Both the position numbers and the translations under genes were made by a program. The notes beneath the pieces were generated by a model. The model saw only the letters and a program-made list of their open reading frames with translations. It was not told where the DNA came from and did no database searches. A DNA stretch of 64,000 nucleotides from Marinirhabdus sp050859505 (GTDB taxonomy: Bacteria > Bacteroidota > Bacteroidia > Flavobacteriales > Flavobacteriaceae): the NCBI RefSeq assembly GCF_050859505.1, contig NZ_CP193934.1, positions 1,240,001 to 1,304,000 of the forward strand, written 5' to 3'. This document shows, piece by piece, positions 35,731 through 44,860 of the stretch (within the stretch, counting starts at the first letter, position 1; each line of letters begins with the position of its first letter).

Positions 35731-36237
35731 TTACTTCCGTTTGTAGAGTGGTACCGAAGAACACGCTTCTCCATACATAATATTTTTGGCAATAGGTTGT
35801 AATTTTTCAGCGAGTAGTAGATAAGCGTTCTGGGGAATGGGCTTATGAGCGCACCCTTTAATGATTACGGGCTTGTCTTGTAATGCTGAAAAATCTAAGG
35901 TTGGAATAATTTCAGCAAACAAAATACTCTCTAAGGTATCCAACGTACCAACAACTGTTTTTTTAGCAAATGGAGCTAGCTGAAGTGATACCAACAAAAA
36001 TGCCCAACCAGGTATTATCGCATCTGTACTGCAATGTAATGCGATATAGGAACCTTGGTACTGTGACCAATCGTGTTGTTTAACTGAAGTTCTAAAGTCT
36101 GATTCTTTAAGGACAATTCCCTCCAGCAACCAATCGGAAATATCAAAAAGTACGCGCTTCCCCTCAGGATAGTACTCTTCCAGATTGAAGGTAATTAATT
36201 TGCTGTTAGCAACTCTATTTATAATTTCGTTTTCCAA
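35731..36237 (-). CDS. DUF2480 family protein
   Basis: A 168-aa soluble protein of a Bacteroidota-specific family of unknown function, recognisable by IINRVANSKL, the FDISDWLLEGIVLKE segment, and the C-terminal KGCAHKPIPQNAYL. The last part has two Cys residues (KGC and EACSS). The only fitting start is TTG at 36237, because no ATG or GTG occurs nearby in frame. It lies downstream of the suf genes on the same strand, beyond a hairpin, a common flavobacterial neighbourhood; a link to Fe-S assembly is inference from position. Confidence 0.88.
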   Translation of the reverse strand: MENEIINRVANSKLITFNLEEYYPEGKRVLFDISDWLLEGIVLKESDFRTSVKQHDWSQYQGSYIALHCSTDAIIPGWAFLLVSLQLAPFAKKTVVGTLDTLESILFAEIIPTLDFSALQDKPVIIKGCAHKPIPQNAYLLLAEKLQPIAKNIMYGEACSSVPLYKRK

Positions 36238-36397
36238 GGGTGCGCTATTCGTTTTTAAATTTGTTATGAAATACTGAGGACACAGAGAAGGGTTTATAAG
36301 ACCCTATTTAAAACTTCGTCTCTTCGGACATTTTGTTGCGAGCGTCTCAAATTTATCTTTTTTGAACCCAAAAGCTACAAAAAAACTAAAATAGAGC

Positions 36398-36416
36398 CTC
36401 CAAGAACACCTTGGAG
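36398..36416 (-). terminator. Hairpin after the suf operon
   Basis: ctccaag / cttggag, a 7-bp stem with a 5-nt loop. The minus-strand continuation is T-rich. It separates sufT from the DUF2480 gene. Confidence 0.6.
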
Positions 36417-36440
36417 AGGTTTAATTTTACTAACGGTATT

Positions 36441-36767
36441 TTATAACATTCCTAATTCCAACTTCGCCTCTTCGGACATTAAATCCTGAGTCCAAGGGGG
36501 ATCGAAAGTTATCTCTACTTCTGCATCTTTAACCAGCTTCAGACTTTTTACTTTGTTTTCAACTTCTAAAGGAAGTGTTTCGGCTACGGGGCAATTAGGT
36601 GTGGTAAGCGTCATTAAAATTTTTACTTCTAAATCTTCGTTTACAAAAACATCGTAAATGAGTCCTAGCTCATAAATATCTACAGGAATCTCAGGATCGT
36701 AAATAGTTTTTATCACTTTTACAATCTTTTCTCCTAATTCGGTGGTGTCTATTTCAGTAGTGCTCAT
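36441..36767 (-). CDS. sufT: SufT/DUF59 Fe-S assembly protein
   Basis: A 108-aa MIP18/DUF59 protein. It shows the family start VIKTIYDPEIPVDIYELGLIYD, the TLTTPNCPVAETLP segment with the conserved Cys, and the terminal TFDPPWTQDLMSEEAK. These proteins help mature Fe-S proteins. It is the last gene of the suf operon, 23 nt after sufE. Confidence 0.94.
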   Translation of the reverse strand: MSTTEIDTTELGEKIVKVIKTIYDPEIPVDIYELGLIYDVFVNEDLEVKILMTLTTPNCPVAETLPLEVENKVKSLKLVKDAEVEITFDPPWTQDLMSEEAKLELGML

Positions 36768-36790
36768 ATGTCTTTCCCTTGATAGGATAT

Positions 36791-37222
36791 TTAAATTTGA
36801 TTCAGTTGTGCTTGATATGCCACGGCGTATAATTTCATTTGTTTCAACATAGAAACTAGTCCGTTGGCACGTGTGGGCGATAAATGTTCTTTTAAACCAA
36901 TTTCATCAATAAAACTAGTGTTTGCATTTATAATGTCTTCAGGTTTCTGATTTGAAAAAACCCGTACTAAAATAGCAACAATTCCTTTGGTAATTATCGC
37001 ATCACTATCTGCCGTAAATTCCACTTTTTCATCCTTTAGTTCGCTGTGTAGCCAAACTTTACTTTGGCAGCCTTTAATGAGTTTGTCTTCGGTTTTAAGT
37101 GATGGATCTATTAAAGGCAACGATTTTCCCAAAGCAATCATATGCTCATAGCGCTCCATCCAGTCGTCAAACAGGGCGAATTCTTCAATTAAATCTTCTT
37201 GTATGCTCTGTATGTCTTTCAA
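36791..37222 (-). CDS. sufE: Cysteine desulfuration protein SufE
   Basis: A 143-aa sulfur acceptor that takes persulfide from SufS and passes it to SufB. The core FALFDDWMERYEHMIALGKSLP and the reactive Cys51 in LIKGCQSKVW are present. The start is TTG at 37222, one base after the stop codon of the META-domain gene, because no ATG lies near. That close spacing implies translational coupling. Confidence 0.94.
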   Translation of the reverse strand: MKDIQSIQEDLIEEFALFDDWMERYEHMIALGKSLPLIDPSLKTEDKLIKGCQSKVWLHSELKDEKVEFTADSDAIITKGIVAILVRVFSNQKPEDIINANTSFIDEIGLKEHLSPTRANGLVSMLKQMKLYAVAYQAQLNQI

Positions 37223-37223
37223 T

Positions 37224-37655
37224 CTAATTGGTTGTTTTTACTTTACTGGCTTTTAATAAAACGCTTCGGTCATTTTTAGAAAGAAGTGTAAGTACATCAT
37301 TTTCTAGTGTATAGGATCCCGTATCTCTCAATGCATTTAATACGTTTCTCTCCACTTTCATAATGTTTTCGTCACAATATTGTTCGGTTACTCCTATAGG
37401 GCCAAAATTAAGTGCATATAGGTCTAAGGTGTAATTTCCGAAGTAATCATTACAACCTGCATTGCCACTAACCGAATTGTCCAAAGCTCTAAAAGTGATG
37501 CTATTTTCAGACTTGGTTACCTTTTGAGCGCCTGCCATAGTAACGTTATACGTGCCCGAAAGTTGAACCCTTCCAGCGGTGTCTATAACTTTTTTTGTTT
37601 CTTCACAGCCCGTAAACAGTAGTGCTGTAAGGACTAGGCTAATTATAATTCTCAT
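37224..37655 (-). CDS. META-domain (HslJ-like) lipoprotein
   Basis: 143 aa with lipoprotein signal LLFTGC (Cys16 lipidated). The rest resembles the META/HslJ domain: the LSGTYNVTMAG start, SGNAGCNDYFGNYTL (the typical G-C-N core) and a closing strand after LTLLSKND. HslJ-like proteins are outer-envelope stress proteins of unclear mechanism. It is embedded between sufS and sufE, where an envelope protein is unexpected. Co-transcription with suf is likely from the spacing to sufE (1 nt), less sure towards sufS (66 nt). Confidence 0.88.
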   Translation of the reverse strand: MRIIISLVLTALLFTGCEETKKVIDTAGRVQLSGTYNVTMAGAQKVTKSENSITFRALDNSVSGNAGCNDYFGNYTLDLYALNFGPIGVTEQYCDENIMKVERNVLNALRDTGSYTLENDVLTLLSKNDRSVLLKASKVKTTN

Positions 37656-37721
37656 AATTTTATTTTTTGTTTGTTAGGTGCAAGATAGCATAATTCTATA
37701 CCACAAGGTTTTAAAGGAATG

Positions 37722-38936
37722 TTAACTCAACATTTGCTGTGCTTTCTTCACACCAGCAACCAGTTTGTCTACTTCTTCTTTTGTGTTGTAAAAAGCAAAC
37801 GAAGCACGGACCGTACCTGGTATGTTAAAGTAATTCATTATGGGTTGTGCGCAGTGATGTCCCGTACGTACGGCAATGCCCATTTTATCTAAAATAGTTC
37901 CTATGTCGTACGGATGGATATTTTCTAGATTAAAGGAAATAACCGAAGTTTTATCGGCTCCAGTTCCATAAATTTTTAGTCCGTTTATTTCTAAAAGTTT
38001 TTTGGTAGCATACGCTAACAACTCATGTTCGTGTGCTGAAATTGCATCAAAACCTATTTGGTTTAGGTAGTCTATGGCAGTTCCAAAAGCAATTCCTCCG
38101 CAAATATTTGGAGTGCCGGCTTCAAATTTGTGAGGTAGGTCTGCATATGTAGTTTTCTCGAAAGTTACTTCAGAAATCATCTCGCCTCCTCCTTGATAGG
38201 GAGGTAGTTTTTTGAGCCATTCCTCTTTTCCGTAGAGCATTCCAACACCTGTTGGCCCACACATTTTATGTGCTGAGGTTACATAGAAGTCTACATTAAG
38301 CTTCTGAAGATCTGGTTTTATATGCGAACAGGCTTGTGCTCCGTCAATTAATACCGCTGCATTTACTTGGTGGGCCTTACGAATAATAGCTTCGATTGGG
38401 TTTATGGTTCCCAGCGCGTTCGAAATATGATTTACAAAAACCAATCTCGTTTTTTCTGAAAGGATTTTAGCATACGCATCCATATCCAATGTGCCTTTTT
38501 GGGTCATTGGGATAACCAATAATTTTGCACCCGTCTTTTCACATAACATTTGCCAAGGCACAATATTACTGTGATGTTCTAGTGCTGAAACGATTATTTC
38601 ATCTCCTTTTTTTAAGAGGGATGCAAATCCGTTTGCCACCAAATTAATTGCGTGCGTTGTTCCCGAAGTAAAAATAACCTCGTGCGCTTTTTCAATAGTA
38701 AAATGCTTTTGAATTTTCCCGCGAGCTTCTTCGTATTTGTCGGTTGCTTCTTGAGATAAAGCGTGTACTCCGCGATGAATATTTGCGTTATAATTTGAGT
38801 AATAATCTACAATAGCATCTATTACTACTTGCGGCTTTTGCGAGGTAGCAGCATTGTCTAGATATACCAGAGGCTTGCCATTTACTTCACGACGAAGTAT
38901 GGGGAAATCTGCTCTTATGGATTTGATGTCAAACAT
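37722..38936 (-). CDS. sufS: Cysteine desulfurase SufS
   Basis: A PLP enzyme that removes sulfur from cysteine for the SUF machinery. 404 aa, type II (SufS/CsdA) features: YLDNAATSQKP, GTTHAINLVANG, ALEHHSNIVPWQ, the PLP Lys in TSAHKMCGPTG and the short catalytic loop RTGHHCAQP with the persulfide Cys. The start MFDIKSIRADFPIL is typical. It lies between sufD and the META lipoprotein gene. Confidence 0.97.
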   Translation of the reverse strand: MFDIKSIRADFPILRREVNGKPLVYLDNAATSQKPQVVIDAIVDYYSNYNANIHRGVHALSQEATDKYEEARGKIQKHFTIEKAHEVIFTSGTTHAINLVANGFASLLKKGDEIIVSALEHHSNIVPWQMLCEKTGAKLLVIPMTQKGTLDMDAYAKILSEKTRLVFVNHISNALGTINPIEAIIRKAHQVNAAVLIDGAQACSHIKPDLQKLNVDFYVTSAHKMCGPTGVGMLYGKEEWLKKLPPYQGGGEMISEVTFEKTTYADLPHKFEAGTPNICGGIAFGTAIDYLNQIGFDAISAHEHELLAYATKKLLEINGLKIYGTGADKTSVISFNLENIHPYDIGTILDKMGIAVRTGHHCAQPIMNYFNIPGTVRASFAFYNTKEEVDKLVAGVKKAQQMLS

Positions 38937-39053
38937 AAATAATTTTTAGAAAGTCTGGTTGAGCTTGCCTCTCGTGCTTTTGCATGCAAACGCGGTCCAT
39001 GCCTAATGGATAAGAGGTTTTGAATGCAATTGGATTTTACTTATAAAGATCGA

Positions 39054-40367
39054 TTACAATTCAAATCCTAAACTCACACCAATTTTAGTAGCGATAAGTT
39101 TGTTGATTCTTGCCTTTAATTCTGGAATTTTTACACTTTCCAAAACGTTGTTCGCAAAAGCATACATTAAAAGTGCTCGAGCTTCTTTTTTACCAATCCC
39201 TCTGGATTGAAGATAAAACATAGCGTCTTCATCCAGTTGGCCAATTGTACAACCGTGTGAACAGCGTACATCGTCTGCAAAAATCTCTAATTGTGGTTTG
39301 GAATTGATGCTCGCTTTGTCATCTACCAAAATATTGTTGTTTTGTTGAAAAGCATCTAATTTCTGCGCATCTTTTTCAACATATATTTTTCCGTTAAAAA
39401 CTCCTGTGGAGCTTTCGGCAAAAATACCTTTGTAATCTTGATGGCTTTCGCAATTGGGAGCTATATGATGCACCAAGGTATTGTGATCTACGTGCTGCTT
39501 TCCTTCAATAATAGTAATTCCGTTTAAAGTGCTGTCACAACGCTCACCTTTTTGATAAAAATTGAGGTTGTTTCTAATAAGCTTTCCGCCAAAAGAAAAT
39601 GTATGCACGCGGCAATGGCTTTCTTGTTCCTGCGAAATATACGTACTATCTATCAAGGAAGCTGAATCCGTATCATTCTGAATTTTATAATAATCTACAA
39701 ACGCTCGCTTTTCAGCAAAAATCTCGGTCACGCTGTTGGTAAGCACCTGGTTTTTATTCAAGCTCTGGTGACGTTCTATAACTTGTACGTGAGCATTCTC
39801 GCCAACAACAATTAAGTTTCTTGGTTGAAGGAGCATTGCGGCTTCGCTTCCAGTAGAGAAATTAATAATTTCAATAGGTTTTTCAACTTCTTTATGCTTT
39901 GGAATATGGATGTATGCACCTTCTTTGGCAAACGCAGTATTTAAAGAGGTTAAGCTATCTTTTACCGCGGTTTTATTAAAATATGCCTCAATCACAGCCT
40001 TGTATTTAGGCTTATTTAATGCAGATGATAACAAACAAACGTCTAAAGAGTCATGTGTGGTATCTGAAAGAAACGAGTTGTAAACTCCATCTACAAAAAC
40101 CAATTTGTATGTATCTATATCGTGTAAAAAATACTTACGAACATCTTTAAGTTCTATGTTTCGCTCGTTATTTGGAAAAATGCTATAGTCGTTTTTAAGC
40201 AATGCATTTAACGAAGTATATTTCCAGGCTTCTTCCTTTTTAGAAGGGAACCCCTTTTCTTCAAAAACTTTTATCGCATCACTGCGTAGGTCATGAATAG
40301 GAGAGTCGTCTTCTAAATGGTCTTCAAAAGCGATGTATGATGCTACTAATTTTTCTTTTAAACTCAT
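39054..40367 (-). CDS. sufD: Fe-S assembly scaffold subunit SufD
   Basis: 437 aa of the SufBD beta-helix scaffold. It carries the SufD-type C-terminal region with KPQLEIFADDVRCSHGCTIG (Cys and His of the cluster-assembly interface) and AMFYLQSRGI. It works in the SufBC2D complex. Located 93 nt after sufC. The gap holds AT-rich imperfect repeats of AAATTCCA type but no gene. Confidence 0.96.
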   Translation of the reverse strand: MSLKEKLVASYIAFEDHLEDDSPIHDLRSDAIKVFEEKGFPSKKEEAWKYTSLNALLKNDYSIFPNNERNIELKDVRKYFLHDIDTYKLVFVDGVYNSFLSDTTHDSLDVCLLSSALNKPKYKAVIEAYFNKTAVKDSLTSLNTAFAKEGAYIHIPKHKEVEKPIEIINFSTGSEAAMLLQPRNLIVVGENAHVQVIERHQSLNKNQVLTNSVTEIFAEKRAFVDYYKIQNDTDSASLIDSTYISQEQESHCRVHTFSFGGKLIRNNLNFYQKGERCDSTLNGITIIEGKQHVDHNTLVHHIAPNCESHQDYKGIFAESSTGVFNGKIYVEKDAQKLDAFQQNNNILVDDKASINSKPQLEIFADDVRCSHGCTIGQLDEDAMFYLQSRGIGKKEARALLMYAFANNVLESVKIPELKARINKLIATKIGVSLGFEL

Positions 40368-40460
40368 ATTTTTTTAATTCCAAAATTCAAATTCCAAATT
40401 TCAAACACACTCGCCATCGAAGATAGCTGAGTGGTTTGAGACACGAAAATAGTACCGAAG

Positions 40461-41213
40461 CTATTTTACCAGTTCTTCTTTAATCCAGTCATAACCTTTT
40501 GCTTCAAGCTCTTTTGCCAGTTCTTTAGTGCCAGATTTTACTATTTTACCGTTCATAAGTACGTGAACAAAGTCTGGAACAATATAATCTAACAAACGTT
40601 GGTAGTGCGTAATAAGAATTACGGCGTTGTCCTTGGTCTTTAGTTTGTTAACTCCATTGGCAACAACCTTAAGAGCATCAATATCTAGTCCAGAATCGGT
40701 TTCATCCAAGATGGCTAATTTTGGCTCCAGCATAGCAAGTTGAAAAATCTCGTTGCGTTTTTTCTCACCTCCCGAAAAACCTTCGTTTAGAGAACGTGAT
40801 AAGAACTTACGGTCAATTTCCAACAATTCGGCTTTTTCTTTTATTTTCTTCAGCATTTCGCCAGCGGGCATATCGGGTTCGCCTTTTGCCTTCCGGTTTT
40901 CGTTGATAGCAGTTTTAATAAAGTTGGTCACCGATACGCCAGGAATTTCAATAGGATACTGAAAAGACAAGAACAGTCCTTTGTGAGCGCGCTCTTCAGG
41001 ATCTAATTCTGAAATATCTTCTCCTTCAAAAACGATGTTTCCTTTTAAAATTTCAAATTCTTCTTTACCAGCGATTACCGAAGCCAAGGTGCTTTTGCCA
41101 GAACCGTTTGGTCCCATAATAGCGTGTACTTCGCCTGGATTTACCTCTAGGTTGATTCCTTTTAGTATTTCTTTTTCTTCAACTCCTGCGTGCAGGTTTT
41201 TTATCTGTAACAT
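40461..41213 (-). CDS. sufC: SUF ATPase SufC
   Basis: An ABC-type ATPase of 250 aa that drives SufB-SufD rearrangement. Walker A GPNGSGKST (about 34-42), signature GFSGGEKKR (about 150-158), Walker B LAILDETDSGLD (about 170-181) and the switch His in LITHYQRLL are all present. It is soluble and not a transporter. Confidence 0.97.
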   Translation of the reverse strand: MLQIKNLHAGVEEKEILKGINLEVNPGEVHAIMGPNGSGKSTLASVIAGKEEFEILKGNIVFEGEDISELDPEERAHKGLFLSFQYPIEIPGVSVTNFIKTAINENRKAKGEPDMPAGEMLKKIKEKAELLEIDRKFLSRSLNEGFSGGEKKRNEIFQLAMLEPKLAILDETDSGLDIDALKVVANGVNKLKTKDNAVILITHYQRLLDYIVPDFVHVLMNGKIVKSGTKELAKELEAKGYDWIKEELVK

Positions 41214-41272
41214 ATTTTTATTCTCAGTCGTTAATTCAATTCCCGAAGTTGTCTTACGGGTGTTTAGCAGCC

Positions 41273-41656
41273 TTAGTTAGAACTATCGGCCTCTTTTTTG
41301 TCTACTAATTTAATATCAGCTTCAGAAGGGGTGTCGCTTACGCTAACAATTTCGGTAATGGTAAGAACTTCGTCCCAACCTTCGGTGCCTTCTGTTTTAT
41401 TTGCCAATGTTCCTTTTACTATTACTGGCACCATATCATAATCATCCTTCTTAATGGGTGCTACTTTTTCTTGAAGTTCTGTGGCCATTTCATCTAGTGT
41501 AATTCCGTAAATAAAGGTATCTCCTTTAAGGACTGCACCATCTGCTACATATATAAATTCACCTTCGTATTGCGGATCATTACTCGTTTTAGCGGTTTCA
41601 TTTTTACAAGCAGCTACACTTACTGTAATTGCTAAAAGGAAAAGGATTTTTTTCAT
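41273..41656 (-). CDS. Small lipoprotein between sufB and sufC
   Basis: 127 aa with lipoprotein signal SVAAC (Cys17). The mature part is acidic and small, with no family I recognise. It sits within the suf operon, 33 nt after sufB and 59 nt before sufC, on the same strand. An envelope lipoprotein between scaffold and ATPase genes is unusual, and its role is unknown. Confidence 0.85.
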   Translation of the reverse strand: MKKILFLLAITVSVAACKNETAKTSNDPQYEGEFIYVADGAVLKGDTFIYGITLDEMATELQEKVAPIKKDDYDMVPVIVKGTLANKTEGTEGWDEVLTITEIVSVSDTPSEADIKLVDKKEADSSN

Positions 41657-41689
41657 TTTAATACAAAATTTAAGGTTATTGATTGTTGC

Positions 41690-43138
41690 TTATCCTACGG
41701 AGCCTTCTAGTGAAATTTCCAATAATTTTTGTGCTTCTACAGCAAATTCCATAGGGAGTTTGTTGAGTACTTCTTTGCTAAAGCCATTAACAATAAGTGC
41801 GATGGCTTTTTCGGTATCTATACCACGCTGGTTGCAATAAAATATTTGGTCTTCACCAATTTTACTGGTGGTGGCTTCGTGTTCAATTTTAGCAGTTTTG
41901 TTTTTTGCTTCAATATATGGGAAGGTGTGTGCTCCACAGGCATTCCCCATTAAAAGTGAATCACATTGCGAGAAATTTCTGGCATTGTCGGCACGAGAAT
42001 TAATTTGTACCAAACCACGATAACTATTCTGCGATTTTCCTGCTGAAATTCCCTTACTAATAATAGTGCTTCGTGTGTTTTTTCCTAAGTGAACCATCTT
42101 AGTACCCGTATCTGCTTGCTGGTAGTTATTGGTTACTGCAATAGAGTAAAACTCTCCAATACTGTTATCACCTTTAAGGATACAACTTGGATATTTCCAC
42201 GTTACGGCACTTCCTGTTTCTACTTGTGTCCAAGAGATCTTAGCATTTTTCTCGCAGATTCCTCTTTTTGTTACAAAGTTAAAAACGCCACCCTTTCCTT
42301 CTTTATTTCCCGGGAACCAGTTTTGAACAGTTGAGTATTTTATTTCGGCATCGTCCAAAGCAACGAGTTCTACCACTGCGGCGTGTAATTGATTTTCATC
42401 ACGGCTAGGTGCTGTACAACCTTCCAGATAGCTTACGTAGCTCCCTTCGTCTGCAATTACCAGCGTTCTTTCGAACTGTCCTGTGCCTGCTTGATTGATT
42501 CTAAAATAGGTGGAAAGCTCCATAGGGCAACGAACCCCTTTTGGAATATAACAAAACGAACCGTCACTAAACACAGCGCTGTTTAAGGCTGCATAAAAAT
42601 TATCTTTTTGTGGCACAACGGTTCCTAAATATTTTTTAACGAGTTCTGGATGTTCTCTAATGGCTTCAGAAATACTCATAAATATAATTCCTTTTTCGCC
42701 TAAGGTCTTCTTGAAAGTTGTTGCTACTGAAACAGAATCTACCACAATATCCATGGCGACATTATTCATTTTCTTCTGTTCATCTACAGAAATACCCAAC
42801 TTTTTATACATCGCTAAAAGATCTGGATCTACATCGTCTAATGTTTTATTTGGATCTATAGTTTTTGGTGCAGAATAATAAGCGATCGCTTGAAAATCTG
42901 GTTTTTTATAATGAACATTAGCCCATTCTGGCTCTACCATTTTTTGCCAATATCGAAATGCCTCTAAGCGCCACTCCGTCATCCACTCTGGCTCTTGCTT
43001 CTTATGGGAAATTGCACGCACAATATCCTCGTTTAAACCTACGGGGAATGTTTCAGATTCTATATCGGTATAAAATCCGTATTCGTACTCTTTTGTTTCG
43101 AGTTCTTTCTTTAAATCATCTTCAGTATACTTACTCAT
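41690..43138 (-). CDS. sufB: Fe-S assembly scaffold subunit SufB
   Basis: The 482-aa cluster-assembly scaffold of SufBC2D. It has the N-terminal KEYEYGFYTDIESETFP, the central FCYIPKGVRCPMELSTYFRIN and the C-terminal HEATTSKIGEDQIFYCNQRGI, which includes the conserved Glu/Cys of the active interface. Second gene of the suf operon after sufA. Confidence 0.97.
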   Translation of the reverse strand: MSKYTEDDLKKELETKEYEYGFYTDIESETFPVGLNEDIVRAISHKKQEPEWMTEWRLEAFRYWQKMVEPEWANVHYKKPDFQAIAYYSAPKTIDPNKTLDDVDPDLLAMYKKLGISVDEQKKMNNVAMDIVVDSVSVATTFKKTLGEKGIIFMSISEAIREHPELVKKYLGTVVPQKDNFYAALNSAVFSDGSFCYIPKGVRCPMELSTYFRINQAGTGQFERTLVIADEGSYVSYLEGCTAPSRDENQLHAAVVELVALDDAEIKYSTVQNWFPGNKEGKGGVFNFVTKRGICEKNAKISWTQVETGSAVTWKYPSCILKGDNSIGEFYSIAVTNNYQQADTGTKMVHLGKNTRSTIISKGISAGKSQNSYRGLVQINSRADNARNFSQCDSLLMGNACGAHTFPYIEAKNKTAKIEHEATTSKIGEDQIFYCNQRGIDTEKAIALIVNGFSKEVLNKLPMEFAVEAQKLLEISLEGSVG

Positions 43139-43270
43139 AGTTTCGTATTCAGAGTTTAAAATTTAAAATTCAATATTTTGAATTATTTAAACTTACTTCC
43201 TTTTAATTCAGTTTTTGGAGCTAATTTATAAAACCTCCAATGTATTTGCGCAACGCAATATTTCAATAGA

Positions 43271-43290
43271 TCTGTTCGAGCGCAGTCTGG
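43271..43290. repeat. TTCGAGCGCAGTC dispersed repeat
   Basis: An intergenic copy of the GAGCGCAGTCGA-type repeat between sufB and sufA, related to 34678-34698 and to the copy within mfd. Confidence 0.5.
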
Positions 43291-43308
43291 GTTACAATTC
43301 AATCCTAT

Positions 43309-43638
43309 CTATAACGAAAAAGATTCCCCACACCCGCAAGTTCTATTTGCGTTCGGATTATTAAAAACAAAACCTTTGCCGTTTAAGCCACCGCTAAATT
43401 CCAACGTTGTGCCTACTAAGTACAAAAAGCTTTTTTTGTCTACAGCTATTTTTACCAGGTTGTCTTCAAAAAGTTTGTCGTTTTCACCTAATTTATCATC
43501 AAAATTAAGTTCATAAGATAGTCCAGAGCAACCACCACTTTTTACGCCTACGCGCACATAGTCGTTTGTTACATTAAAGCCTTCCTCACTCATTAACTGC
43601 TCTAGCTTTGTTTTGGCTGTATCGCTAACTTTTATCAT
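43309..43638 (-). CDS. sufA: A-type Fe-S carrier SufA/IscA
   Basis: A 109-aa HesB/IscA protein that carries nascent Fe-S clusters. The three family cysteines are visible in SGGCSGLSY (near 35-43) and NRTCGCGESF (near 98-107). It appears to be the first gene of the suf operon, 170 nt before sufB. A -7-like TATATTTG (43673-43666) and a 7-1-7 palindrome (43642-43656) lie upstream. Confidence 0.96.
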   Translation of the reverse strand: MIKVSDTAKTKLEQLMSEEGFNVTNDYVRVGVKSGGCSGLSYELNFDDKLGENDKLFEDNLVKIAVDKKSFLYLVGTTLEFSGGLNGKGFVFNNPNANRTCGCGESFSL

Positions 43639-43641
43639 ACC

Positions 43642-43656
43642 TTAGAATTATTCTAA
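43642..43656. promoter_or_regulatory. 7-1-7 palindrome, Fur/PerR-type operator candidate
   Basis: TTAGAAT-T-ATTCTAA is a perfect 7-1-7 inverted repeat, 3 nt upstream of the sufA start and inside the expected 5' leader. Fur-family boxes have this geometry (TGATAATnATTATCA, TTATAATnATTATAA). Control of suf by iron or oxidative stress is well known elsewhere, but here it is inferred. Confidence 0.45.
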
Positions 43657-43785
43657 ATTAGAGTGCAAATATACGCTAAATACGGCGTTTAACCATAGAG
43701 GATATTTTAAATAATCTTATGGCGTTATAGGGAATACTAATCTAGACTGCTGAAATTTTTTATGGGAAAAATAGTACTGAAAATA

Positions 43786-44853
43786 TTACTCTTTAAAATC
43801 TGGATTATTTATAAAAGAGTCGTCGGAAAGAGAGAGTAGAAAAGCTTTAAGATCTGCTTTGTCTTCATCGGTAAGTTGTACGCCGCCCTGACTAATGGTT
43901 TTCATTAAAGGGTCTATAGTTTCTGAAAAAACAAGTCCTTCACTGTAATGGTTTATTACCTCTTCTAGAGTAGCAAAACGTCCATCATGCATATAGGGAG
44001 CTGTAAATTTTAAATTACGAAGCGACGGACTTCTAAAAAGACCGAATTCTCTTGGATCGCCACTTATATTTCCTAAACCTAAATCATCAAATTCGGAATC
44101 TAAACCGTTGTTATGAAAAGCATTGTCTGTCCATAACGGATTTGCAGGGAGTCCGTGGCAGTGAAAACAATCTCCACGACTCTCGTCCAAAAAAACATTG
44201 AGTCCGTTTTGTTCCTGGGGTGTTAATTCGATGCTTCCCAATTGCGCTTGATCGAATCTTGAATTTGCTGAAACAAAGGTTCTTACAAATTGTGAAATAG
44301 CCATGGTAACCAATGTAGAGTCTATGGTTTGAGTGCCAAAGGCATCTCCAAATAGCGTAGGATACTCGCTAGAGCTTTGTAGTGTATTTGCTACATTGGG
44401 CCAGGTATTGGCCATCTCAATTGGATTGGTAACGGGTCCAAGCATTTGGTTTTCCAGTGAGTTTGCACTTCCGTCCCAATTAAATTTTTCTCCGTAATTG
44501 AAGGCTAAATTTTGTAAAGGCATCGAGTTTCTGAAGCCTTGCTCACCAGTAATTCCAATACTAAATTGGCGAGCGTCTGAAAACCCTTGTTGCGGTATGT
44601 GACAAGAAGCACACGCTATGGTGTTGTCTGCGGAGAGACGGGTGTCAAAAAATAATTTTTTCCCTAAGGCAATCCCTTCCACAGTTTGAGGGTTGTTATC
44701 CGGGATTACGGGAGGTAAAATTTGACCGTTAAAAATAGCTGGAACTTCTAATGGAGCTGGTGTGGCACTATACTGAACACCATCGTCACTGTCTTTACAG
44801 GAGATGAAGAAAAATACTGCCAACAGGCTACTGAAAATCCCTAGCTTTTTCAT
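43786..44853 (-). CDS. Di-haem cytochrome c peroxidase (MauG/MbnH-type) lipoprotein
   Basis: 355 aa with lipoprotein signal FISC (Cys19) and two c-type haem sites, CASCH (81-85) and CFHCH (229-233), with the family spacing. MauG-type enzymes oxidise partner proteins through high-valent haems. It follows the MbnP-family gene by 7 nt, so it is most likely the MbnH partner that oxidises a Trp in MbnP to create a copper site. It is the last gene of a three-gene unit. Confidence 0.93.
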   Translation of the reverse strand: MKKLGIFSSLLAVFFFISCKDSDDGVQYSATPAPLEVPAIFNGQILPPVIPDNNPQTVEGIALGKKLFFDTRLSADNTIACASCHIPQQGFSDARQFSIGITGEQGFRNSMPLQNLAFNYGEKFNWDGSANSLENQMLGPVTNPIEMANTWPNVANTLQSSSEYPTLFGDAFGTQTIDSTLVTMAISQFVRTFVSANSRFDQAQLGSIELTPQEQNGLNVFLDESRGDCFHCHGLPANPLWTDNAFHNNGLDSEFDDLGLGNISGDPREFGLFRSPSLRNLKFTAPYMHDGRFATLEEVINHYSEGLVFSETIDPLMKTISQGGVQLTDEDKADLKAFLLSLSDDSFINNPDFKE

Positions 44854-44860
44854 TACATTA

